A DNA stretch of 64,000 bases from Canna indica. Taxonomy: Eukaryota > Streptophyta > Magnoliopsida > Zingiberales > Cannaceae. Each line of letters begins with the position of its first letter. Position 1 is the stretch's first letter. Of the stretch, positions 20,696 through 33,283 are shown piece after piece. The position numbers were made by a program, and so were the translations under genes. The DNA is taken from the NCBI GenBank assembly GCA_034359265.1, contig CP136897.1, positions 29,871,501-29,935,500 of the forward strand, written 5' to 3'. The notes under the pieces are model-generated. The model saw only the letters and a list, made by a program, of their open reading frames with translations, was not told the DNA's origin and ran no database searches.

Positions 20696-21063
20696 ATCAT
20701 GCACTTCTGATCGTCGGCTAATAAAGGTGAGCGTCCGAGGGATAGCTCGGGGTCATTTTCTTCGTCTCTTCGCGCCCCTTTTAGCGCCACGTGAAAAGAT
20801 GAAATCGGACAATAATGCACGAAATTACGCCCGTTTTAAACGAATAATAATAATTGAAATGTTATTTTTCTTATTTATTTACAAATTTTAATTTTTCGGG
20901 TCGGTTGGTCGATCGAGCCGGCCGTAGAGGTTGCGGCGGGCCCCGCGCGGGCGAACGACAGCCAAATTTTATGAAGACGACGTCGTCCGTCCTTAACGTT
21001 TGGTTAGAAAGATTGGTAAAAAAAATGATCTCGTCGTGCAATCAAATAGGTAGTAAAAAAAAA

Positions 21064-21180
21064 GGTGCAACACGAGGACTTCCCAGGGGGTCACCCTTCC
21101 TAGTACTACTGTCGCCCAAGCACGCTTAACTTCGGAGTTCTGATGGGATCCGGTGCGTTAGTGCTGGTATGATCGCACCC
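21064..21180 (-). rRNA. 5S rRNA: 5S rRNA gene, copy 45
   Basis: Full length. T84A, G70C. Confidence 0.97.
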
Positions 21181-21546
21181 ATCGTGCACTTCTGATCGTC
21201 GGCTAATAAGGGTGAGCGTCCGAGGGATAGCTCGGGGTCATTTTCTTCATCTCTTCGCGCGCCTTTTAGCGCCACGTGAAAAGATGAAATCGGACAATAA
21301 TGCACGAAGTTACGCCCGTTTTAAACGAAAAATAATAATTGAAATGTTATTTTGCTTATTTTTTACAAATTTTAATTTTTCGAGTCGGTTGGTCGATCGA
21401 GCCGGCCGAAGAGGTTGCAGCGGGCCCCGCGCGGGCGATCGACAGCCAAATTTTATGTCGACGACGTCGTCCGTCCTTAACGTTTGGTTAGAAAGATTGG
21501 TAAAAAAAATGATCTCGTCGTGCAACAAATAGGTAGTAAAAAAAAA

Positions 21547-21663
21547 GATGCAACACGAGGACTTCCCAGGGGGTCACCCATCCTAGTACTACTCTCGCCC
21601 AAGCATGCTTAACTTCGGAGTTCTGATGGGATCCGGTGCGTTAGTGCTGGTATGATCGCACCC
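21547..21663 (-). rRNA. 5S rRNA: 5S rRNA gene, copy 46
   Basis: Full length. C116T, G58A. Confidence 0.97.
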
Positions 21664-22030
21664 GTCATGCACTTCTGATCGTCGGCTAATAAGGGTGAGC
21701 GTCCGAGGGATAGCTCGGGGTCATTTTCTTCGTCTCTTCGCGTGCCTTTTAGCGCCACGCGAAAAGCTGAAATCGGACAATAATGCACGGAGTTACGCCC
21801 GTTTTAAACGAAAAATAATAATTGAAATGTTATTTTTCTTATTTATTTACAAATTTTAATTTTTCGGGTCGGTTGGTCGATCGAGCCGGCCGTAGAGGTT
21901 GCGGCGGGCCCCGCGCGGGCGATCGACAGCCAAATTTTATGTCGACGACGTCGTCCGTCCTTAACGTTTGGTTAGAAAGATTGGTAAAAAAAATGATCTC
22001 GTCGTGCAATCAAATAGGTACTAAAAAAAA

Positions 22031-22150
22031 GGTGCAACACGAGGACTTCCCAGGGGGTCACCCATCCTAGTACTACTCTCGCCCAAGCACGCTTAACTTC
22101 GGAGGAGTTCTGATGGGATCCGGTGCGTTAGTGCTGGTATGATCGCACCC
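22031..22150 (-). rRNA. 5S rRNA: 5S rRNA gene, copy 47 (3-nt insertion)
   Basis: Same as copy 44. Confidence 0.95.
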
Positions 22151-22518
22151 ATCATGCACTTCTGATCGTCGGCTAATAAAGGTGAGCGTCCGAGGGATAG
22201 CTCGGGGTCATTTTCTTCGTCTCTTCGCGCCCCTTTTAGCGCCACGTGAAAAGATGAAATCGGACAATAATGCACGAAATTACGCCCGTTTTAAACGAAT
22301 AATAATAATTGAAATGTTATTTTTCTTATTTATTTACAAATTTTAATTTTTCGGGTCGGTTGGTCGATCGAGCCGGCCGTAGAGGTTGCGGCGGGCCCCG
22401 CGCGGGCGAACGACAGCCAAATTTTATGAAGACGACGTCGTCCGTCCTTAACGTTTGGTTAGAAAGATTGGTAAAAAAAATGATCTCGTCGTGCAATCAA
22501 ATAGGTAGTAAAAAAAAA

Positions 22519-22635
22519 GGTGCAACACGAGGACTTCCCAGGGGGTCACCCTTCCTAGTACTACTGTCGCCCAAGCACGCTTAACTTCGGAGTTCTGATG
22601 GGATCCGGTGCGTTAGTGCTGGTATGATCGCACCC
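22519..22635 (-). rRNA. 5S rRNA: 5S rRNA gene, copy 48
   Basis: Same as copy 45. Confidence 0.97.
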
Positions 22636-23001
22636 ATCGTGCACTTCTGATCGTCGGCTAATAAGGGTGAGCGTCCGAGGGATAGCTCGGGGTCATTTTC
22701 TTCATCTCTTCGCGCGCCTTTTAGCGCCACGTGAAAAGATGAAATCGGACAATAATGCACGAAGTTACGCCCGTTTTAAACGAAAAATAATAATTGAAAT
22801 GTTATTTTGCTTATTTTTTACAAATTTTAATTTTTCGAGTCGGTTGGTCGATCGAGCCGGCCGAAGAGGTTGCAGCGGGCCCCGCGCGGGCGATCGACAG
22901 CCAAATTTTATGTCGACGACGTCGTCCGTCCTTAACGTTTGGTTAGAAAGATTGGTAAAAAAAATGATCTCGTCGTGCAACAAATAGGTAGTAAAAAAAA
23001 A

Positions 23002-23118
23002 GATGCAACACGAGGACTTCCCAGGGGGTCACCCATCCTAGTACTACTCTCGCCCAAGCATGCTTAACTTCGGAGTTCTGATGGGATCCGGTGCGTTAGT
23101 GCTGGTATGATCGCACCC
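23002..23118 (-). rRNA. 5S rRNA: 5S rRNA gene, copy 49
   Basis: Same as copy 46. Confidence 0.97.
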
Positions 23119-23485
23119 GTCATGCACTTCTGATCGTCGGCTAATAAGGGTGAGCGTCCGAGGGATAGCTCGGGGTCATTTTCTTCGTCTCTTCGCGTGC
23201 CTTTTAGCGCCACGCGAAAAGCTGAAATCGGACAATAATGCACGGAGTTACGCCCGTTTTAAACGAAAAATAATAATTGAAATGTTATTTTTCTTATTTA
23301 TTTACAAATTTTAATTTTTCGGGTCGGTTGGTCGATCGAGCCGGCCGTAGAGGTTGCGGCGGGCCCCGCGCGGGCGATCGACAGCCAAATTTTATGTCGA
23401 CGACGTCGTCCGTCCTTAACGTTTGGTTAGAAAGATTGGTAAAAAAAATGATCTCGTCGTGCAATCAAATAGGTACTAAAAAAAA

Positions 23486-23605
23486 GGTGCAACACGAGGA
23501 CTTCCCAGGGGGTCACCCATCCTAGTACTACTCTCGCCCAAGCACGCTTAACTTCGGAGGAGTTCTGATGGGATCCGGTGCGTTAGTGCTGGTATGATCG
23601 CACCC
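23486..23605 (-). rRNA. 5S rRNA: 5S rRNA gene, copy 50 (3-nt insertion)
   Basis: Same gene as copy 44, but its upstream flank changes about 85 bp upstream (near 23690) to the flank of a copy 45 type unit. This marks the crossover that removed the middle unit of this block. Confidence 0.95.
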
Positions 23606-23971
23606 ATCATGCACTTCTGATCGTCGGCTAATAAAGGTGAGCGTCCGAGGGATAGCTCGGGGTCATTTTCTTCGTCTCTTCGCGCGCCTTTTAGCGCCAC
23701 GTGAAAAGATGAAATCGGACAATAATGCACGAAGTTACGCCCGTTTTAAACGAAAAATAATAATTGAAATGTTATTTTGCTTATTTTTTACAAATTTTAA
23801 TTTTTCGAGTCGGTTGGTCGATCGAGCCGGCCGAAGAGGTTGCAGCGGGCCCCGCGCGGGCGATCGACAGCCAAATTTTATGTCGACGACGTCGTCCGTC
23901 CTTAACGTTTGGTTAGAAAGATTGGTAAAAAAAATGATCTCGTCGTGCAACAAATAGGTAGTAAAAAAAAA

Positions 23972-24088
23972 GATGCAACACGAGGACTTCCCAGGGGGTC
24001 ACCCATCCTAGTACTACTCTCGCCCAAGCATGCTTAACTTCGGAGTTCTGATGGGATCCGGTGCGTTAGTGCTGGTATGATCGCACCC
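23972..24088 (-). rRNA. 5S rRNA: 5S rRNA gene, copy 51
   Basis: Same as copy 46. Confidence 0.97.
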
Positions 24089-24455
24089 GTCATGCACTTC
24101 TGATCGTCGGCTAATAAGGGTGAGCGTCCGAGGGATAGCTCGGGGTCATTTTCTTCGTCTCTTCGCGTGCCTTTTAGCGCCACGCGAAAAGCTGAAATCG
24201 GACAATAATGCACGGAGTTACGCCCGTTTTAAACGAAAAATAATAATTGAAATGTTATTTTTCTTATTTATTTACAAATTTTAATTTTTCGGGTCGGTTG
24301 GTCGATCGAGCCGGCCGTAGAGGTTGCGGCGGGCCCCGCGCGGGCGATCGACAGCCAAATTTTATGTCGACGACGTCGTCCGTCCTTAACGTTTGGTTAG
24401 AAAGATTGGTAAAAAAAATGATCTCGTCGTGCAATCAAATAGGTACTAAAAAAAA

Positions 24456-24575
24456 GGTGCAACACGAGGACTTCCCAGGGGGTCACCCATCCTAGTACTA
24501 CTCTCGCCCAAGCACGCTTAACTTCGGAGGAGTTCTGATGGGATCCGGTGCGTTAGTGCTGGTATGATCGCACCC
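24456..24575 (-). rRNA. 5S rRNA: 5S rRNA gene, copy 52 (3-nt insertion)
   Basis: Same as copy 44. Confidence 0.95.
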
Positions 24576-24943
24576 ATCATGCACTTCTGATCGTCGGCTA
24601 ATAAAGGTGAGCGTCCGAGGGATAGCTCGGGGTCATTTTCTTCGTCTCTTCGCGCCCCTTTTAGCGCCACGTGAAAAGATGAAATCGGACAATAATGCAC
24701 GAAATTACGCCCGTTTTAAACGAATAATAATAATTGAAATGTTATTTTTCTTATTTATTTACAAATTTTAATTTTTCGGGTCGGTTGGTCGATCGAGCCG
24801 GCCGTAGAGGTTGCGGCGGGCCCCGCGCGGGCGAACGACAGCCAAATTTTATGAAGACGACGTCGTCCGTCCTTAACGTTTGGTTAGAAAGATTGGTAAA
24901 AAAAATGATCTCGTCGTGCAATCAAATAGGTAGTAAAAAAAAA

Positions 24944-25060
24944 GGTGCAACACGAGGACTTCCCAGGGGGTCACCCTTCCTAGTACTACTGTCGCCCAAG
25001 CACGCTTAACTTCGGAGTTCTGATGGGATCCGGTGCGTTAGTGCTGGTATGATCGCACCC
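24944..25060 (-). rRNA. 5S rRNA: 5S rRNA gene, copy 53
   Basis: Same as copy 45. Confidence 0.97.
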
Positions 25061-25426
25061 ATCGTGCACTTCTGATCGTCGGCTAATAAGGGTGAGCGTC
25101 CGAGGGATAGCTCGGGGTCATTTTCTTCATCTCTTCGCGCGCCTTTTAGCGCCACGTGAAAAGATGAAATCGGACAATAATGCACGAAGTTACGCCCGTT
25201 TTAAACGAAAAATAATAATTGAAATGTTATTTTGCTTATTTTTTACAAATTTTAATTTTTCGAGTCGGTTGGTCGATCGAGCCGGCCGAAGAGGTTGCAG
25301 CGGGCCCCGCGCGGGCGATCGACAGCCAAATTTTATGTCGACGACGTCGTCCGTCCTTAACGTTTGGTTAGAAAGATTGGTAAAAAAAATGATCTCGTCG
25401 TGCAACAAATAGGTAGTAAAAAAAAA

Positions 25427-25543
25427 GATGCAACACGAGGACTTCCCAGGGGGTCACCCATCCTAGTACTACTCTCGCCCAAGCATGCTTAACTTCGGAG
25501 TTCTGATGGGATCCGGTGCGTTAGTGCTGGTATGATCGCACCC
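25427..25543 (-). rRNA. 5S rRNA: 5S rRNA gene, copy 54
   Basis: Same as copy 46. Confidence 0.97.
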
Positions 25544-25910
25544 GTCATGCACTTCTGATCGTCGGCTAATAAGGGTGAGCGTCCGAGGGATAGCTCGGGG
25601 TCATTTTCTTCGTCTCTTCGCGTGCCTTTTAGCGCCACGCGAAAAGCTGAAATCGGACAATAATGCACGGAGTTACGCCCGTTTTAAACGAAAAATAATA
25701 ATTGAAATGTTATTTTTCTTATTTATTTACAAATTTTAATTTTTCGGGTCGGTTGGTCGATCGAGCCGGCCGTAGAGGTTGCGGCGGGCCCCGCGCGGGC
25801 GATCGACAGCCAAATTTTATGTCGACGACGTCGTCCGTCCTTAACGTTTGGTTAGAAAGATTGGTAAAAAAAATGATCTCGTCGTGCAATCAAATAGGTA
25901 CTAAAAAAAA

Positions 25911-26030
25911 GGTGCAACACGAGGACTTCCCAGGGGGTCACCCATCCTAGTACTACTCTCGCCCAAGCACGCTTAACTTCGGAGGAGTTCTGATGGGATC
26001 CGGTGCGTTAGTGCTGGTATGATCGCACCC
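25911..26030 (-). rRNA. 5S rRNA: 5S rRNA gene, copy 55 (3-nt insertion)
   Basis: Same as copy 44. Confidence 0.95.
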
Positions 26031-26398
26031 ATCATGCACTTCTGATCGTCGGCTAATAAAGGTGAGCGTCCGAGGGATAGCTCGGGGTCATTTTCTTCGT
26101 CTCTTCGCGCCCCTTTTAGCGCCACGTGAAAAGATGAAATCGGACAATAATGCACGAAATTACGCCCGTTTTAAACGAATAATAATAATTGAAATGTTAT
26201 TTTTCTTATTTATTTACAAATTTTAATTTTTCGGGTCGGTTGGTCGATCGAGCCGGCCGTAGAGGTTGCGGCGGGCCCCGCGCGGGCGAACGACAGCCAA
26301 ATTTTATGTCGACGACGTCGTCCGTCCTTAACGTTTGGTTAGAAAGATTGGTAAAAAAAATGATCTCGTCGTGCAATCAAATAGGTAGTAAAAAAAAA

Positions 26399-26515
26399 GG
26401 TGCAACACGAGGACTTCCCAGGGGGTCACCCTTCCTAGTACTACTGTCGCCCAAGCACGCTTAACTTCGGAGTTCTGATGGGATCCGGTGCGTTAGTGCT
26501 GGTATGATCGCACCC
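26399..26515 (-). rRNA. 5S rRNA: 5S rRNA gene, copy 56
   Basis: Same gene as copy 45; its downstream spacer reads ATGTCGACG at about 26288 where the other blocks read ATGAAGACG. Confidence 0.97.
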
Positions 26516-26881
26516 ATCGTGCACTTCTGATCGTCGGCTAATAAGGGTGAGCGTCCGAGGGATAGCTCGGGGTCATTTTCTTCATCTCTTCGCGCGCCTT
26601 TTAGCGCCACGTGAAAAGATGAAATCGGACAATAATGCACGAAGTTACGCCCGTTTTAAACGAAAAATAATAATTGAAATGTTATTTTGCTTATTTTTTA
26701 CAAATTTTAATTTTTCGAGTCGGTTGGTCGATCGAGCCGGCCGAAGAGGTTGCAGCGGGCCCCGCGCGGGCGATCGAGAGACAAATTTTATGTCGACGAC
26801 GTCGTCCGTCCTTAACGTTTGGTTAGAAAGATTGGTAAAAAAAATGATCTCGTCGTGCAACAAATAGGTAGTAAAAAAAAA

Positions 26882-26998
26882 GATGCAACACGAGGACTTC
26901 CCAGGGGGTCACCCATCCTAGTACTACTCTCGCCCAAGCATGCTTAACTTCGGAGTTCTGATGGGATCCGGTGCGTTAGTGCTGGTATGATCGCACCC
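26882..26998 (-). rRNA. 5S rRNA: 5S rRNA gene, copy 57
   Basis: Same gene as copy 46. Confidence 0.97.
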
Positions 26999-27365
26999 GT
27001 CATGCACTTCTGATCGTCGGCTAATAAGGGTGAGCGTCCGAGGGATAGCTCGGGGTCATTTTCTTCGTCTCTTCGCGTGCCTTTTAGCGCCACGCGAAAA
27101 GCTGAAATCGGACAATAATGCACGGAGTTACGCCCGTTTTAAACGAAAAATAATAATTGAAATGTTATTTTTCTTATTTATTTACAAATTTTAATTTTTC
27201 GGGTCGGTTGGTCGATCGAGCCGGCCGTAGAGGTTGCGGCGGGCCCCGCGCGGGCGATCGACAGCCAAATTTTATGTCGACGACGTCGTCCGACCTTAAT
27301 GTTTGGTTAGAAAGATTGGTAAAAAAATGATCTCGTCGTGCAATCAAATAGGTAGTAAAAAAAAA

Positions 27366-27482
27366 GGTGCAACACGAGGACTTCCCAGGGGGTCACCCAT
27401 CCTTGTACTACTCTCGACCAAGCATGCTTAACTTCGGAGTTCTGATGGGATCCGGTGCGTTAGTGCTGGAATGATCGCACCC
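27366..27482 (-). rRNA. 5S rRNA: 5S rRNA gene, copy 58
   Basis: Full length. T79A, G66T, G58A, A13T; related to copies 39 and 41. Confidence 0.97.
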
Positions 27483-27850
27483 GTCATGCACTTCTGATCG
27501 TCGGCTAATAAGGGTGAGCGTCCGAGGGATAGCTCGGGGTCATTTTCTTCGTCTCTTCGCGCGCCTTTTAGCGCCACGTAAAAAGTTGAAATCGGACAAT
27601 AATGCACGAAATTACGCCCGTTTTAAACGAAAAATAATAATTGAAATGTTATTTTTCTTATTTATTTACAAATTTTAATTTTTCGGGTCGGTTGGTCGAT
27701 CGAGCCGGCCGTAGAGGTTGCGGCGGGCCCCGCGCAGGCGATCGACAGCCAAATTTTATGTCGACGACGTCTTCCGTCCTTAACGTTTGGTTAGAAAGAT
27801 TGGTAAAAAAAATGATCTCGTCGTGCAATCAAATAGGTAGTAAAAAAATA

Positions 27851-27967
27851 GGTGCAACACGAGGACTTCCCAGGGGGTCACCCTCCCTAGTACTACTGTC
27901 GCCCAAGCACGCTTAACTTCGGAGTTCTGATGGGATCCGGTGCATTAGTGCTGGTATGATCGCACCC
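27851..27967 (-). rRNA. 5S rRNA: 5S rRNA gene, copy 59
   Basis: Full length. T84A, A83G, G70C, C24T; related to copies 40 and 42. An A separates the gene end from its T-run. Confidence 0.97.
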
Positions 27968-28145
27968 ATCGTGCACTTCTGATCGTCGGCTAATAAGGGT
28001 GAGCGTCCGAGGGATAGCTCGGGGTCATTTTCTTCATCTCTTCGCGCGCCTTTTAGCGCCACGTGAAAAGATGAAATCGGACAATAATGCACGAAGTTAC
28101 GCCCGTTTTAAACGAAAAATAATAATTGAAATGTTATTTTTCTTA

Positions 28146-28510
<365 letters not shown>

Positions 28511-28878
28511 GTCATGCACTTCTGATCGTCGGCTATCAAGGGTGAGCGTCCGAGGGATAGCTCGGGGTCATTTTCTTCGTCTCTTCGCGAGCCTTTTAGC
28601 GCCACGTGAAAAGCTAAAATCGGACAATAATGCATGGAGTTACGCCCGTTTTAAACGAAAAATAATAATTGAAATGTTATTTTTCTTATTTATTTACAAA
28701 TTTTAATTTTTCGGGTCGGTTGGTCGATCGAGCCGGCCGTAGAGGTTGCGGCAGGCCCCGCGCGGGCGATCGACAGCCAAATTTTATGTCGACGACGTCG
28801 TTCGTCCTTAACATTTGGTTAGAAAGATTGGTAAAAAAAATGATCTCATCGTGCAATCAAATAGGTAGTAAAAAAAAA

Positions 28879-28995
28879 GGTACAACACGAGGACTTCCCT
28901 GGGGGTCACCCATCCTAGTACTACTCTCGCCCAAGCACGCTTAACTTTGGAGTTCTATTGGGATCCGGTGCGTTAGTGCTGGTATGATCGCACCC
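28879..28995 (-). rRNA. 5S rRNA: 5S rRNA gene, copy 61
   Basis: Full length. Differences: C114T, T96A, G48A, C39T, T38A. Confidence 0.96.
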
Positions 28996-29363
28996 GTCGT
29001 GGACTTCTGATCGTCGGCTAATAAGGGTGAGCGTCCGAGGGATAGCTCGGGGTCATTTTCTTCGTCTCTTCGCGCGCCTTTTAGCGCCACGTGAAAAGGT
29101 GAAATCGGACAATAATGCACGGAGTTACTCCCGTTTTAAACGAAAAATAATAATTGAAATGTTATTTTTCTTATTTATTTACAAATTTTAATTTTTTGGG
29201 TCGGTTGGTCGATCGAGCCGGCCGTAGCGGTTGCGGCGGGCCCCGCGCGGGCGATCGACAACCAAATTTTATGTCGACGACGTCGTCCGTCCTTAACGTT
29301 TGGTTAGAAAGATTGGTAAAAAAAATGATCTCGTCGTGCAATCAAATAGGTAGTAAAAAAAAA

Positions 29364-29480
29364 GGTGCAACGCGAGGACTTCCTAGGGGGTCACCCATCC
29401 TAGTACTACTCTCGCCCAAGCACGTTTAACTTCAGAGTTCTGATGGGATCGGGTGCGTTAGTGCTGGTATGATCACACCC
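29364..29480 (-). rRNA. 5S rRNA: 5S rRNA gene, copy 62 (copy-2 haplotype)
   Basis: Full length. T109C, G97A, G56A, C47T, G30C, C6T: six of the seven changes of copy 2, 28.7 kb away. Its immediate upstream flank also carries the copy-2 word GATATGC, while the surrounding spacer is of the local type. Confidence 0.97.
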
Positions 29481-29848
29481 GATATGCACTTCTGATCGTC
29501 GGCTAATAAGGGTGAGCGTCCGAGGGATAGCTCGGGTTCATTTTCTTCGTCTCTTCGCGCGCATTTTAGCGCCACGTGAAAAGCTCAAATCGGACAATAA
29601 TGCACGGAGTTACGCCCGTTTTAAACGAAAAATAATAATTGAAATGTTATTTTTCTTATTTATTTACAAATTTTAATTTTTTGGGTCGGTTGGTCGATCG
29701 AGCCGGCCGTAGAGGTTGCGGCGGGCCCCGCGCGGGCGATCGACAGCCAAATTTTATGTCGACGACGTCGTCCGTCCTTAACGTTTGGTTAGAAAGATTG
29801 GTAAAAAAAATGATCTCGTCGTGCAATCAAATAGGTAGTAAAAAAAAA

Positions 29849-29965
29849 GGTGCAACACGAGGACTTCCAAGGGGGTCACCCATCCTACTACAACTCTCGC
29901 CCAAGCACGCTTAACTTCGGAGTTCTGATGGGATCCGGTGCATTAGTGCTGGTATGATCGCACCC
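29849..29965 (-). rRNA. 5S rRNA: 5S rRNA gene, copy 63
   Basis: Full length. G97T, C78G, A74T, C24T. Confidence 0.97.
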
Positions 29966-30332
29966 GTCATGCACTTCTTATCGTCGGCTAATAAGGGTGA
30001 GCGTCCGACGGATATCTCGGGGTCATTTTCTTCGTCTCTTCCTGCGCCTTTTAGCGCCACGTGAAAAACTGAAATCGGACAATAATGCACGGAGTTACGC
30101 ATGTTTTAAACGAAAAATAATAATTGAAATGTTATTTTTCTTATTTATTTACAAATTTTAATTTTTCGGGTCGGTTGGTCGATCGAGCCGGCCGTAGAGG
30201 TTGCGGCGGGCCCCGCGCGGGCGATCGACAGCCAAATTTTATGTCGGCGACGTCGTCCGACCTTAATGTTTGGTTAGAAAGATTGGTAAAAAAATTATCT
30301 CGTCGTGCAATCAAATAGGTAGTAAAAAAAAA

Positions 30333-30449
30333 GGTGCAACACGAGGACTTCCCAGGGGGTCACCCATCCTTGTACTACTCTCGCCCAAGCATGCTTAACT
30401 TCGGAGTTCTGATGGGATCCGATGCGTTAGTGCTGGTATGATCGCACCC
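30333..30449 (-). rRNA. 5S rRNA: 5S rRNA gene, copy 64
   Basis: Full length. T79A, G58A, C28T. Confidence 0.97.
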
Positions 30450-30801
30450 GTCATGCACTTCTGATCGTCGGCTAATAAGGGTGAGCGTCCGAGGGATAGC
30501 TCGGGGTCATTTTCTTCGTCTCTTCGCGCGCCTTTTAGCGCCACGCGAAAAGCTGAAATCGGACAATAATGCACGGAGTTACGCCCGTTTTAAACGAAAA
30601 ATAATAATTGAAATATTATTTTTCTTATTTATTTACAAATTTTAATTTTTCGGGTCGGTTGGTCGATCGAGCCGGCCGTAGAGGTTGCGGCGGGCCCCGC
30701 GTGAGCGATCGACAGCCAAATTTTATGTTGACGACGTCGTCCGTCCTTAACGTTTGGTTAGAAAGATTGGTAAAAAAATGATCTCGTCATGCAATCAAAT
30801 A

Positions 30802-30918
30802 GGTGCAACACGAGGACTTCCGAGGGGGTCACCCATCCTAGTACTACTCTCGCCCAAGCACGCTTAACTTCGGAGTTCTGATGGGATCCGGTGCGTTAGT
30901 GCTGGAATGATCGCACCC
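30802..30918 (-). rRNA. 5S rRNA: 5S rRNA gene, copy 65 (terminator lost)
   Basis: Full length. G97C, A13T. The primary T-run is absent: about 15 bp between two AGGT words is deleted and the gene end is followed by TATTTG. The next T-run lies about 23 nt further on, predicting an RNA of about 140 nt or more. Confidence 0.96.
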
Positions 30919-31269
30919 GTCATGCACATCTGATCGTCGGCTAATAACGGTGAGCGTCCGAGGGATAGCTCGGGGTCATTTTCTTCGTCTCTTCGCGCGC
31001 CTTTTAGCGCCACGCGAAAAGCTGAAATCTGACAATAATGCACGGAGTTACGCCCGTTTTAAACGAAAAATAATAATTGAAATGTTATTTTTCCTATTTA
31101 TTTACAAATTTTAATTTTTCGGGTCGGTTGGTCGATCGAGCCGGCCGTAGAGGTTGCGGCGGGCCCCGCGTGAGCGATCGACAGCCAAATTTTATGTTGA
31201 CGACGTCGTCCGTCCTTAACGTTTGGTTAGAAAGATTGGTAAAAAAATGATCTCGTCAAGCAATAAATA

Positions 31270-31386
31270 GGTGCAACACGAGGACTTCCGAGGGGGTCAC
31301 CCATCCTAGTACTACTCTCGCCCAAGCACGCTTAACTTCGGAGTTCTGATGGGATCCGGTGCGTTAGTGCTGGAATAATCGCACCC
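31270..31386 (-). rRNA. 5S rRNA: 5S rRNA gene, copy 66 (terminator lost)
   Basis: Full length. G97C, A13T, C10T. Primary T-run absent as in copy 65. Confidence 0.96.
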
Positions 31387-31754
31387 GTCATGCACTTCTG
31401 ATCGTCGGCTAATAAGGGTGAGCGTCCGAGGGATAGCTCGGGGTCATTTTCTTCGTCTCTTCGCGCGCCTTTTAGCGCCACGTGAAAAGTTGAAATCGGA
31501 CAATAATGCACGGAGTTACGCCCGTTTTAAACGAAAAATAATAATTGAAATGTTATTTTTCTTATTTATTTACAAATTTTAATTTTTCGGGTCGGTTGGT
31601 CGATCGAGCCGGCCGTAGAGGTTGCGGCGGGCCCCGCACGGGCGATCGACAGCCAAATTTTATGTCGACGACGTCGTCCGTCCTTAACGTTTGGTTAGAA
31701 AGATTGGTAAAAAAAATGATCTCGTCGTGCAATCAAATAGGTAGTAAAAAAAAA

Positions 31755-31871
31755 GGTGCAACACGAGGACTTCCCAGGGGGTCACCCATCCTACTACAAC
31801 TCTCGCCCAAGAACGCTTAACTTCGGAGTTCTGATGGGATCCGGTGCATTAGTGCTGGTACGATCGCACCC
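31755..31871 (-). rRNA. 5S rRNA: 5S rRNA gene, copy 67
   Basis: Full length. C78G, A74T, G60T, C24T, A11G. Shares C78G/A74T/C24T with copy 63. Confidence 0.96.
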
Positions 31872-32238
31872 GTCATGCACTTCTGATCGTTGGCAAATAA
31901 GGGTGAGCCTCCGAGGGATATCTCGGGGTCATTTTCTTCGTCTCTTCGTACGCCTTTTAGCCCCACATGAAAAGCTGAAATCGGACAATAATGCACGGAG
32001 TTACGCCCGTTTTAAACGAAAAATAATAATTGAAATGTTATTTTTCTTATTTATTTACAAATTTTAATTTTTCGGGTCGGTTGGTCGATCGAGCCGGCCG
32101 TAGAGGTTGCGGCGGGACCCACGCGGGCGATCGACAGCCAAATTTTATGTCGACGACGTCGTCCGTCCTTAACGTTTGGTTAGAAAGATTGGTAAAAAAG
32201 ATGATCTCGTCGTGCAACAAATAGGTAGTAAAAAAAAA

Positions 32239-32355
32239 GATGCAACACGAGGACTTCCCAGGGGGTCACCCATCCTAGTACTACTCTCGCCCAAGCACGC
32301 TCAACTTCGGAGTTCTGATGGGATCCGGTGCGTTAGTGCTGGTATGATCGCACCC
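32239..32355 (-). rRNA. 5S rRNA: 5S rRNA gene, copy 68
   Basis: Full length. C116T, A54G (A-box). Confidence 0.97.
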
Positions 32356-32707
32356 GTCGTGCACTTCTGATCATCGGCTAATAAGGGTGAGCGTCCGAGG
32401 GATAGCTCGGGGTCATTTTCTTCGTCTCCTCGCGCGCCTTTTAGCGCCACGTGAAAAACTGAAATCGGACAATAATGCACGGAGTTACGCCCGTTTTAAA
32501 CGAAAAATAATAATTGAAATGTTATTTTTCTTATTTATTTACAAATTTTAATTTTTCGGGTCGGTTGGTCGATCGAGCCGGCCGTAGAGGTTGCGGCGGG
32601 CCCCGCGCGAGCGATCGACAGTCAAATTTTATGTCGACGACGTCGTCCGTCCTTAACGTTTGGTTAGAAAGATTGGTAAAAAAATGATCTCGTCGTGCAA
32701 TCAAACA

Positions 32708-32824
32708 GGTGCAACACGAGGACTTCCGAGGGGGTCACCCATCCTAGTACTACTCTCGCCCAAGCACGCTTAACTTCCGAGTTCTGATGGGATCCGGTGA
32801 GTTAGTGCTCGAATGATCGCACCC
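32708..32824 (-). rRNA. 5S rRNA: 5S rRNA gene, copy 69 (terminator lost)
   Basis: Full length. G97C, C47G, G25T, C15G, A13T. Primary T-run absent. Confidence 0.95.
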
Positions 32825-33166
32825 GTCATGCACTTCTGATCGTCGGCTAATAAGGGTGAGCGTTCGAGGGATAGCTCGGGGTCATTTTCTTCATCTCTTC
32901 GCGCGCCTTTTAGCGCCACGTGAAAAGCTGAAATCGGACAATAATGCACGGAGTTACGCCCGTTTTAAACGAAAAATAATAATTGAAATGTTATTTTTCT
33001 TATTTATTTACAAATTTTAATTTTTCGGGTCGGTTGGTCGATCGAGCCGGCCGTAGAGGTTGCGGCGGGCGATCGACAGACAAATTTTATGTCGACGACA
33101 TCGTCCGTCCCTAACGTTTGGTTATATAGATTGGTAAAAAAAATGATCTCGTCGTGCAATCAAATA

Positions 33167-33283
33167 GGTGCAACACGAGGACTTCCGAGGGGGTCACCCA
33201 TCCTAGTACTACTCTCGCCCAAGCATGCTTAACTTCGGAGTTCTGATGGGATCCGGTGCGTTAGTGCTGGTATGATCGCACCC
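33167..33283 (-). rRNA. 5S rRNA: 5S rRNA gene, copy 70 (terminator lost)
   Basis: Full length. G97C, G58A. Primary T-run absent; the spacer to the left also has the 11-bp GC-core deletion, giving a 459-bp unit. Confidence 0.96.

Larger units (their letters stand above)
20367..27156. repeat. Three-unit higher-order repeat (1,455 bp), five blocks
   Basis: Blocks start at about 20367, 21822, 23277, 24247 and 25702. Four are 1,455 bp and contain three gene types in order: a copy with a 3-nt insertion, a T84A/G70C copy and a C116T/G58A copy. The third block is 970 bp and lacks the middle unit. Blocks are near-identical; block 5 shows a few changes (e.g. near 26289 and 26770), and the first bases of block 1 also differ. 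Confidence 0.95.
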
